Of a DNA stretch of 64,000 bases, positions 46,801-56,442 are shown piece after piece; position 1 is the stretch's first letter; the number at the start of each line of letters is the position of its first letter. The position numbers and the translations under genes were made by a program. The stretch comes from Armillaria gallica (taxonomy: Eukaryota; Basidiomycota; Agaricomycetes; Agaricales; Physalacriaceae). The notes under the pieces are model-generated. The model was not told the DNA's origin. It did not search any database and saw nothing but the letters and a program-made list of their open reading frames with translations. The stretch spans positions 6,324,001 to 6,388,000 of the forward strand of contig JBANDB010000003.1 of NCBI GenBank assembly GCA_037576215.1. Direction: 5' to 3'.

Positions 46801-47600
46801 TTCCACAGTCTACTTACGTTTTGATAACAATGTTTCCGATGGTGACTGAGGGAATGGACAATGCGAACGTATCCCCTCCCCGACTTTGTGTGTCGCCGAA
46901 TTGAACTCTCGACTTGGTGGGGTAATACATGTGTGGGTGGGTACAAATGGCACCGAGGTGATTGGCTACAGAAGGATTTTCTCTTGAGCATCTTACCAGT
47001 TCGACATTCTCGTTGACACGCCTTCTCGCTTCGCTCTCGATTTTACTATTGAGCGCAGGAATAAAGCTCCTTCCTTCGTTCCTTTGGACGTCTTACTCTT
47101 CTGGATGTAGGAGTTTACTGTCTTTCCTGACGGTCTATTGTAGCCTATTGGATATGCGTAATGCATCGGGTTCGAGTCCTGGAGGTGAAATGTTGAATAT
47201 GTTGTATACACTGCTGACTCTATCTACGTTTTGTCAATAACATTTCTGATGATGGCTGAGCGAACGTATGGATGTCTGGTATGTCGTGTCAATTATATCC
47301 CTCCCCGACTTTGATACCTCGATCTTTAGTGAGCTGAATGATATGGTCCTATCCGAGGATGGCGTAGAACGACCTCACCGCACTCTCGTTAATGCAGAGA
47401 ATCGAGGTCGGAATTTCTCTACACTCTCGAATGAACTCTTTCTTTTTCATTCAAATGCATGAAGTAGTGGGAGTGCGACCCTGATACGTTCCATTCGTAC
47501 AGGGTTCAATGATAATATGGCCCAATCCGGTTGTCCTTTTCGTCCTATATCAAATTTCTGTTAATGCTGCTCGTGCTCTGCAAGGAGGGGAAGAGAGCTG
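43882..47600 (+). repeat. tRNA-like module array, unit G
   Basis: Modules S1 45161-45208, S4 45465-45515, S1 46743-46790, S1 47141-47188 and S4 47461-47505. The S4 at 45465 carries a doubly changed but still paired T-stem, ACGCG-TTCGATC-CGCGC. T-runs follow at 45538 and 47537. The usual S2 and S3 are missing; the unit ends abruptly at about 47598, where the common continuation is replaced by unrelated sequence. Confidence 0.78.
45930..46613 (+). repeat. 343-bp tandem duplication of a gene-remnant repeat
   Basis: Copies 45930-46272 and 46273-46613 are very similar. Each contains GTTTGGTATGCACA and a conserved intron-like block beginning GTACGCG and ending GCGCGCGCAG. The same block occurs once at about 12085-12330 as part of the remnant of an unknown gene. 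It is therefore a dispersed fragment of that gene, later tandemly doubled. Confidence 0.8.
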
Positions 47601-48012
47601 GCTTCTTCGGCACCGCCTTAAACGTAAGTCTGGCCCGCGTAGGCGTGCGCGTTGCGCGACGCTAAGCGAAGTTTCCTATAGTACTTACTAAGTATTTCCG
47701 ATGTACTACATCGTCTCTCTCTGAACAAGCATATATCGAATTACGAGGGAATAGCAGGCATGAAGTAAGGGCAGCGAGTGCCATTTGTAGCTCTTTCTCT
47801 CTTCCCCAATTTCTGATGATCGTAGGCAATTATAGATTGAAGCTCAACCCCTGGTTTCGCGAGCAATATTCACCCCGGGAATTTCAAAATTGTAGGGTGC
47901 CCTTCGGGGCTGTCTCGCTATCGTCATGCGAAACCAAACACGCTGTACCCACTCCATGGCAGTAATCCAAACGTACTGGACACAATGATGCAAGGTATTC
48001 TCTGGGAGGCTA
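47601..48012. other. Intergenic, downstream of the DUF4436-like gene
   Basis: Unique sequence with no recognisable coding feature. It starts with a GC-rich stretch (near 47636-47660) at the array junction. Confidence 0.4.
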
Positions 48013-49560
48013 TTAAATATTAAAGTTGCCTTGAGCTATTGAAGAAAACAAACCTAATTCGCTCCAAGTCAAGGCCCTACGAGATGGGTCATCAGGGTCA
48101 ACGAATATGTATATGCCAATCATCCCTATGGACTATAATTTGAACGCCTTGAGCGAGTATTAAAATGAGAGTAATGGGATGTACGCACGGAAATCGATAG
48201 AAGGACGAGGCATGGTAGCAGCCCAAAAATATCTGTATAGAGAGTAGAAAAATCAGCTGAGGGTGATTGATATGAGGCAGGACGTACCGAGGATACACCC
48301 TAGATGCGTCGTAGTTTGAGTTGATGCCTTGTGAGGGAAGAGAAACAACGTACCAAACCCTTCGGGCACACCAGGCATTGAGGATCGTAGTTGAATACCG
48401 GCAAACACTGTCCCAATAGGGACGACAACAATCTCATTCCTTTGTCGGAAGCGGAAGACCACAGTTGTGATTGTGAGGAGGGTAAGTATGAGGGTGATTA
48501 ACCCTATCTATGTACCAAAGGTTTATCGGATCAGCTCATCTGATATGCAGATTCAGGAAGAGAATACAAACAAAATGTGACGGTGACGATCAAACAGTAT
48601 GCAACAACGATAGTGGTGCGTTGGACGATCACAGTTGCCTCGTCATCACAAAGACAAGGTATCGTCATCTCAAGGCCGCTTAAGATATTCTATTACTAGA
48701 TGATCATATAAGATGAGAAGAGAAAACTTACACTACAGATCCAGACTTGGTTGTGACGCTAAGGGGAGCAGGTTTATTTGTCAATGCCTCTCGACCAAAG
48801 AATGATGCGTATGCACGGTAACTGATGTATCATGCAGTGCATGGGTGAATTGGGTTGTAGAACATTCAGAATGATGGCCATAACTTGAAGAACATGCTTT
48901 ACATACCGATCAAAAGGGTAACAGAAAAGACCTGAACAGCTGTAATACTTGAGACCCGGTGCGTAGGAATAAGATGTGAATACATGGATCTCAGTGCGGA
49001 CAGGACTTTGCTTAGTTCGCAGTTGATAAAGTCCGTTGCTTCCAAAGTAACCTCCGTTAGACGCGAAGGTAGGATTCATGGATGTGTTGTTATTAGAAGT
49101 GCCACTGCCATGATTTGAATCTGACGAAGATGAATTGCTGGAAAGTAAGAAAGTTATGTATCAGTATCCTGCATTCATCGAGAGTCATAGAAGAAGGCTT
49201 GCGTCATGGTGTCAACAAAAATGTTGACTGTTGTGCAATTATTAGACCTGCACTGGTCCATAGCGACAGACCACTCCACCGCCATGGTCATGCCAGGAAA
49301 ATCAACTGATGTCAGCATAGCATCGACATATATCTTTAGTCAAGGTGAGAGGTAGGCATCAAGGACCGAGCACAAAGACATACAAGTCTTTGTCCGAGTT
49401 GTGGATCAAACGGGACGCAATTATAGGTAGAAGCGGGCCCCCCATTGGCTGCGGATATCCTCAGAGCTTGAGAAATCCATAAAGCTGGAAAGACAACGAT
49501 GAAGGAGAGAGTAGTGACAAAGCAAAAGCAAACTCTCGATGGGCTTCGATGACCAGCCAT
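48013..49560 (-). CDS. DUF4436-like membrane protein
   Basis: Start ATG at 49560. Supported exons include 49384-49560, one beginning at 49333, 48907-49137, one ending at 48354, a 12-nt exon 48288-48299, 48185-48232 and 48013-48125 with the stop at 48013-48015. The N-terminus has a membrane segment (CFVTTLSFIVVFPALWI). A lumenal part follows with AMDQCRSNNCTTVNIFVD and PVRTEIHVFTSYSYAPG. Then come hydrophobic helices (IVVAYCLIVTVTF; LITLILTLLTITTVVF) and the family-typical RFRQRNEIVVVPIGT, RSSMPGVPEGFG, CILDIFGLLPCLVLLSIS, DPDDPSRRALTWSE. The family is common in basidiomycetes and has no known function. Middle exon borders (48500-48780 and the end of exon 2) are less certain. Confidence 0.75.
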
Positions 49561-49598
49561 TTACACGGAGCTTCATGTGCTACTACAGACGTCAGAGG

Positions 49599-49605
49599 TT
49601 TTATA
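49599..49605 (-). promoter_or_regulatory. TATA box of the DUF4436-like gene
   Basis: TATAAAA on the minus strand, 39 bp upstream of the ATG at 49560. Confidence 0.5.
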
Positions 49606-49959
49606 ACTGCTATCGAGACGCCAATGCACCGCATTAGACTTAACGTAAGTTGCAACCGCATCGAATTTAATGGGGTCCATCAAGGAGTAGCAGTTGTAGT
49701 AGGAGTTGCATTGCCAACGGTCCCGAGTACTATCAAGAATATCCACTCATCAGTATTGTGTCAAGACTGATCTTCTCTCATTCATCCTAATAGATACCGT
49801 GTACTCACTTTGTTGCTGTGAGACCTGCTCATGATCTGGGCCTTAGGCCGCCTTACTCAGTACTCCCATGGCCGGATCTAACATATACACTGATATCCAT
49901 CGTTGGATGATGTCGATGTTATCTGGTGACACATAATTTGTAAGTAAGAGGTGCTGTTT

Positions 49960-50226
49960 TTACGGCAATTGATATCCAGTCCGAAATCTTCCCCGAATCG
50001 TTCCCTCCAAACGCGGTTTTTCTCCTCAATTCGGTCACAAAACTACGCAGTCAATAGACCGAGTCAACCAACGCTTCCTCTCTGCGGCTCTGGCTGCCAG
50101 ACCACAATGGGGAGTTGCTCTGGAAGAATTATCGCTCCTGGCGGATGGGTACAACTTGTCGACGGAATAACAATTTCAGGGCATATGGGACCTTTCTCGA
50201 CGAAGATTAGCAATCCGTGGCCGGTC
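49960..50226 (+). pseudogene. Broken partial copy of the methyltransferase gene
   Basis: The sequence follows the third exon of the gene at 33413 from the AIDIQS region through APGGWVQLV to about NLW. It has internal deletions (for example within LPIQWTDTFSLV and before APGG) and frame breaks. It lacks the cofactor motif I and everything C-terminal. It passes directly into repeat sequence homologous to 35376. Confidence 0.85.
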
Positions 50227-51240
50227 TAAGGTCTCCGAGAATGTGCATGCGATTGGGAAGTAGGCAAAGAAGGACGGGTGCTCGCGCCGTTATGATATCT
50301 GGAATGAAAGAAACACGTGTCCTACTTTGCGTTCTATTCCCGTGGGGTTCCTTTGTGGTTATAGACGACTCCTGAACAAGAAAAGGTTCATAGCAACAGA
50401 ACAAGTGATTGATGTTTCAGGAAGTACCCACCCCACGAATCGAACGTGTGCATTGACTTTTGTGTCGTTAGACTATGATGTGGATGGGATGTTCACTCCT
50501 GGAACGAAGCATATCAAGGAGCCGGGACTACAGAAAGGGCGGGAGAGCCAGAAGTGGGAAGAACGAGAAATCGAGTAATGACGAGCCTGGCGTTGTATCG
50601 TAGCTGACCCTAAAGCACGAGGAGAGAGTCGAAGGCGATTCTAAACGTGTCTCGTCCCGCAGCCGGTGGATAAGATAACCAAGGTAGAGCGCAGAAAATC
50701 ACTCGGATTCGTTTGCTTCCAGTGATCACGACCAAAAATGGCTCGTGGGATATACGGTGATTTCACCTCCAGGAGTCAAACCTGGCACAAATATTATTGA
50801 TTCCACTAGGCTACGTGCACGTGCACGGTGGGTGTGATGACGTCGTAGTAGTTGCATCTCCTTGGCCTGAATACGAGCGGCGCATACAGTAAGACCAGTC
50901 GAGAGTATGCGATCAAACATGCTTCTCCGCATGTCTCGTCCTGCCAGGACGTCGAAGTCTTGAAATGACTAACAGGACGGTCTCTGGGAAAAAGCGAGCA
51001 GCTTGAAGTGGGACGGGGAGAATGTCGTGACCGAGGAAGGACGTCATATTCGAGAGATATGCATCTCGAAAGGTTGTTCCAAGTCCAAGTCGATCTGTGA
51101 AGTAGTCTAGTGATGAGTCAGAGTCGGAAAGTGGGAGGAGTGATACAGCATACCAAAACATCTGCGTCGATCCTCGTTCCTGCCACGAGAAAGTGTACGA
51201 AGGAGAATAACGACTGGGAGGATGGCGTGAACTAAACATA
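50227..51240 (-). repeat. tRNA-like module array in inverted orientation, unit H
   Basis: Direct-orientation copy of 35376-36260. On the minus strand S3 lies at 50424-50482 and S2 at 50762-50813 (B-box altered to GTTTGACTC in the plain strand sense). Together with the methyltransferase fragment it shows that one segment carrying gene and repeats was duplicated. Confidence 0.78.
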
Positions 51241-51540
51241 GGATAATATGTACGTTATCTCATCGGGAGACTGCAATCAATAGGTAAAGACCAAAGCATG
51301 GAAGCCAGATCTAAAGAAAAAGGACTGTTGAGTAGGCCGTACACGAACAACGGGCAGCGACGCGCGCACACAGCAATGTCCAGAACCTCGGCAATGGTCG
51401 TAGTCCAGTCTGGGGCCCTATCGATTTCGCGCTACCGCATCAAGCCCGCTGCGAGGGAGGCATGTTCCACAATCAATCTTACATTCCTTCTTGCCATATG
51501 TCCTTGTCGCTTGTTCGAAAGAGACCAGTGTTAGACGATT
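51241..51540. other. Junction sequence, no gene
   Basis: Partly homologous to 36300-36480 (GTCCAGAACCTCGGCAATGG and surroundings). No coding feature. Confidence 0.4.
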
Positions 51541-52935
51541 GGCATAATAGATGATGGCTGTCGGTTAGTAAGAAAGACACGGCACAGCCACTGGCTAAAG
51601 TGACACAGTGTCAACACAGTGTAGCCCTCTGACCGCGACCATCACAATATAACAAGACCGAGCCTTCTGCTACTTGAAGTACTTATGCCTGGCGGGGGGA
51701 GTGCTAGACAGGGTACCACAGAAGACGTGCAGATATTCCTAGTACGTCGTTGCTATGGCCCATATTATATTCATCAGTGATTCAGCCCTTTTGTCTTTAG
51801 ATCTGACCTTATGACGCGACGTTGTGCTTTGGTCTTGGCCTAACGACTTACAATCCAAAGTATCTGATGTTTAGTTGCTGAACACCACCTGTCGCTGTCA
51901 ACACTCTTCTCAGACCCTTACATGGCACGTCCGTGTGAGGTCCGGAACTTTGTTGTCGCGGTATGAAGTCACCTAGGCTGTCTATTCTCACATGCGTGGG
52001 CGAAATTCAACAAATGACATCCCAAAGACGAGGAACCTACATCCCCGAAGATTACTCTGCGCATCCTCATTGCTTCCTCTCGCCAACTTCGACTATGGTA
52101 CAGTTTTATGCAGAGAAGACATGGTGCTCGTCGCCTTGATTCGACTCTATTCTCTACAATGCGTAGACGTGAACCGAGATTGTCGTCCCCTGCCGGTCTA
52201 TTGGGTATGTATAATGCACCAGGTTCGAGTCCTGGGGATGGAAATCACTCTGAGTGCGTGTTATTTTGACAATTGATGGTGGGAAAGTACGCTTGGTCTG
52301 TCAAAGCATTCCTCCCACTCTCCGATTTTGATTCATCGATTTTTAGTGGCTTAGGAAGTGGTCCGCACCTGAGGATGGTTCTCGTCGCGTCCAACAACGT
52401 CACTACACTCAGCTTGTGACTCGCACACGTTCCTTCATATGGGGCTTGGACTCGGAGGAAAAGGTCCTTGAATGTAGATGCACTCAAATCATTACCTCTT
52501 TTTCCAACACTTCTAACCACCACATGGAGAAGTGGGAGTGCAGCCCGGACACGTTCGATTCATGCAGGGGGTTGTTGCTCGAACCGTGCGGAATACTTTC
52601 TCTCTCGAACGTCCGCCCAGCTCGAATCCCTTTTCGTACGCACTTAGCATTTGAGCTCGAGATCTTGGCCCATTTAAACATACTGCCGAGAGCAGGGATA
52701 AAGTACCTCCCTGGCGATCCCCGTCGCCTTTCTGCCAGTCCATTGTGGGTATGCGTAATGCACCAGGTCCGAGTCCTGGGCGTGAACTGACTTGCATTTT
52801 GTCATCTACGGCCGAGTGCGGAACGGACGACCATTCTTCCTTCCCAATTGTCGCTTTGACTCGTCTAAATTTTCTTCTTAGCAGACGAAAGGCCCGCACA
52901 TGTGAATAGGGATGCCTTCAAGCCGTAACATTCAG
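51541..52935 (+). repeat. tRNA-like module array, unit I
   Basis: Modules S1 52196-52241, S4 52517-52570 and S1 52738-52786 (B-box here GTCCGAGTC). The part 51880-52250 corresponds to 58860-59190. The right end abuts the inverted duplication arm. Confidence 0.75.
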
Positions 52936-53142
52936 TTTATTTGCGCATGGTGGTCATGCGCAGAAGGGCGAGATGTACACGTTGATCCATGAACCACTTG
53001 GACTTGGAGGGAAGTAAGCCGAGCGATACATTTGAACACATAAAGGCGTAACATTAAAATTGGTATCAGTAGTTATTACAACAAGACGATCAATAAATGA
53101 GAGCAGGTTTCCCATGCACGATGTGAAAGTACTTTCTATTAG

Positions 53143-54621
53143 TTACACTGAGAGGCTTATACTGCTGCCCTGCGGTTTCTCCTGGGGGGGGGGGGGGGGA
53201 TCAACTTCAACAAAGCACACGAATCACCATGACTAACCTTCGTTCGACCCATTATATGATCATCATTGAAGACTTCTTGAGTTAGCGCGACCACTGACAC
53301 CTGTCCTTGCATCCCGTCCGCAGGCTGTGTGCCTTCCGTTGATTGTGATGTGATATCCCTCATCATAGTAGTCGTGATGCTCATATCGGTCGACGACGTA
53401 TAGGTATTCCGTCCGCTCACAATTCGGATCCGCGAATTCAGCACCATGAGAATGGTATTAGCATACAGCTTGGGAATGATGACACCTGTTGTCCCATAGA
53501 AGGTCTGATGAGGAAACGCAAAAAATAGGACCAAGCCGAGTAGAACGACAACAGCTAAAAGCAGGCGGTGTTAATCTTGTGACAACGGTGGATAGGTAGT
53601 AGAGATTAAGTACCTGTCACAGTTCCTGCTTCGATAGTAAGACGAATTAGCTTTGAGACCAGAATTCGAGTGCGGCGGAAACCAGTATTGCTGCGCATAA
53701 GCTACGAGATAGTATTAGCGTTCAAAATCAAGATGGCTGAGAGAGAGAGCTCACGTAGTAAGTCATGCAGATGGCGATAATGATATCACATAGGGCGGAG
53801 GCTACGCACCAAATCTACACATGGGTCAGTACAATGAACTTGGGGGGGATCTAATCAGTTACTCACCCCGGCGGCAACGGATATCTTCTGGTTATTGAGT
53901 TCAGTGATGTCGTCTGTTGGGAAACTGTAGGCACCTGTGATTATAGCTGCGACAGAACTGGTCAGGGACAGCTGTAGATAGATGAGCTAGACTGTCACAG
54001 AGAAAGGACACAAAAACGAACGCAGATGACGAATAGAGGGACAATTCGTGACTTTGACAATATGGAGATTCGGTATGCGTAGAAGACCTGCCCAACACAA
54101 GCAACTGCACTCGTGATTAACGACAGGAAAACGAGCAGAAGATGTTGCACGTACCAACAGCACTCATGATGGGGACAGTAAACCAATAGAAGTGCGTTCT
54201 AGTCAGGGCTTCGACGTCACCGAAGCCATACCCGAACGTTGCGAAAGCGTCGTGGGTGAAGAGCATCGTCTGAACAAACTCGATAATGTAGATGCCATAG
54301 ACGAGAAATTTTGTGAATTTTTTGTCCTTCGGGAATGCCAGATAGTAGAGATCTAATGAGAATGAATTAGAAACAATCTACTGGAGACCGATTCGGGGCG
54401 ACGCACACAATTGCACAGAAAGGGTTCCGAAGAGCCCCCAGTGCAAGAGATAAGCCACAACCTGAATGACCGTGTTAAGGATTGAGTAGACTAGATGCAC
54501 AATCTAACATACCAAAGGCCCAGAGCTGAAATGAAAAGCCTTAGTACATACTATCATTCGACTGAGTCAAGATTACAACTTACAGCCTTTCTATGGGATA
54601 ACATGTGGGGACGGGCTGCAT
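53143..54621 (-). CDS. DUF6534 seven-helix membrane protein, right copy
   Basis: ATG at 54619-54621, stop at 53143-53145. The exon layout equals the left copy, including the 13-nt exon at 54513-54525, here followed by a better donor (GTATGT versus GTTTGT). Translation is open through all comparable exons: AFATFGYGFGDVEALTRTHF, VACVGQVFYAYRISILSKS, PKLYANTILMVLNSRIR. Amino-acid changes relative to the left copy are scattered and mostly conservative, which suggests both are functional. The last intron ends in a run of 16 C (coding sense) where the left copy has six. The C-terminus depends on that intron being spliced. Confidence 0.85.
53184..53199 (-). repeat. Homopolymer of 16 C in a splice-acceptor tract
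   Basis: On the coding (minus) strand the run lies immediately before CAG|GAG at the 3' end of the last intron of the right DUF6534 copy. The left copy has TTT followed by six C. Confidence 0.8.
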
Positions 54622-55659
54622 GTCGTGTCTGGGGTTGTTTTACCGATTCTGGAGGGACAGAACCTGTACATATATCTTCGACCTTCATCATGAGAAGTCT
54701 AAAAAAGAACATCCAAGGCTGGTCTGCACGCTACAGGCACCGAGTTGAAATGAACAACTCTGTGCTTTCAACATGATGATGCTGCTCCACCGTCAGAATC
54801 AGAAGATCCCGGAATCACGTTAGAGCAGAAGAGACGCTGGCGCGTAGATATCAAACCGATGTTACGTGCTTGAGGGATAATTAATAATTTCGGGTTTCCT
54901 TTCTATAGGTCCTCAAGTTCTACAACGGCGGGTTACTCTGTCTGGGTGGTTCGGTCGTGAGCTCGGCTTGGGGAATAAGTAGAGGGTTAGTGAGGTGATG
55001 GATTTCGTAGTGCTGTTACCTATATCCTTGCGTCCGGCGTGCCTGAAGGTCCGTGCCGTGTAATGATGAGATGAGATGAGATGTCCAGGAATTTAATCAA
55101 CTGTGAGAAGAAACTTAAAGAAGATTATCGTACCAAGTTGCTTAGTTACTTTAGATGCATCGAAGACAGCTTCTTATGCCTAAAATTATCGCGTCATGAG
55201 AATGCCTTCTTGAGCTTTCACAGCACCTTTGTTTGTATGTATGAAGAAGCCCTAGGACAGCCTCCATCGGAGATGGGGCATCTCGGGCGGCGATCTCTTC
55301 ATCCATTTTTTTGCGTGGAATAATCTCCTCTGATGCGCTTCGCCTGGATAAACGTGCTCCACCGAGAGCGGTCAAGGAGACGTGGAAGTGAGTGGGAATT
55401 CGTGGATGGATCGGAAAGGCAAACGTGGGAAGGTAAGACGCCACACGCCTACGGTAATCAAGATCCACGTGCAAAGCGTACTTGATCGTAAAGGTCCAGG
55501 AAATCGTTTGACCATCCATCCTGTCTCTATTTTGAAGAAGTAACGAGACAAGGAGTGCCTAAATCGTGTGTAGAGGCTTGACTGTGTCGGATGACAGGTA
55601 TAGTGCAGGACCAGTGCGTGAAATTAGCGCAGAGAGAGCGATGGAATAGCTGGTACGAG

Positions 55660-56212
55660 TAAGGTAGGGCTAATAATTCCCGGTCCTGTTAATAACATGT
55701 TATTTAACATTGGGCCGCGAGGGGTCATTTATTCACTAGGTTATTAACAGTTAATAATTTTCTTGCGAAATAATGTGAATAACAGGTGAAAAAAGATATT
55801 TCTAACAAGCTAATAACAAAAGGTCGGAAAAATCCAAAACCAGTCGTACATTGGCTCAATTGATCCTTTTCAGTCCCTCTCGACGTGTCTACCGATGCTG
55901 TTTACAACTCCATCAAATTGGAAACTCCATCAACTGTGTGCAGCACCCAAGCAGCATCTGCTTCGGAGGAAGAAGCGTCGAGATTCATGTTTTTCGAGTT
56001 TGACCGTGTAGCGAAGGGTGATGGGAAAGGAATACCACTTTTGTGCCTAGCAGAGTGGAACGGCATGGTGGCCACAGGCCTGGCCAAGCTCAATTATTCA
56101 CCTTTATTCACAAGGTGCGTTGGGGTACCCTGTTATTAACTTGTTAATAATGTGTTAATAACAGTGTTAATAAACCGATGTTAATAAATACCCATTTTTT
56201 AGCCCTACCTTA
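55660..56212. mobile_element. Non-autonomous hAT-type DNA transposon (553 bp)
   Basis: Perfect 14-bp terminal inverted repeats (TAAGGTAGGGCTAA / TTAGCCCTACCTTA) are flanked by the 8-bp direct repeat GGTACGAG (55652-55659 and 56213-56220). An 8-bp duplication and a YARNG terminus are hAT hallmarks. Many TTAATAAC/GTTATTAA motifs near both ends look like transposase-binding subterminal repeats. The inner frame 55885-56139 (84 codons, SRFMFFEFDRVAKGDGKG) is not a recognisable transposase and may be captured host sequence. The paralogous left arm holds the empty site with one GGTACGAG (about 37590-37598). Confidence 0.9.
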
Positions 56213-56442
56213 GGTACGAGGCTTGCCTTCTTTATCATTTCGGAACTCTAATGAGCATCTAGACTCGATATCAATGTTCACACCCGGACGATTACCAACA
56301 CGCTGAATGCTGTTCCCTCCTGCAGGCCGTTGACACCATCCGAGTCCCTTAAGGTTATACCGTGACGTCGTCTGGACAAGGTCCCCTGGCAAATGAAACC
56401 AAAATCTGACTCTTCGATGCGGTAAATCGTTGCAGTCTATCG

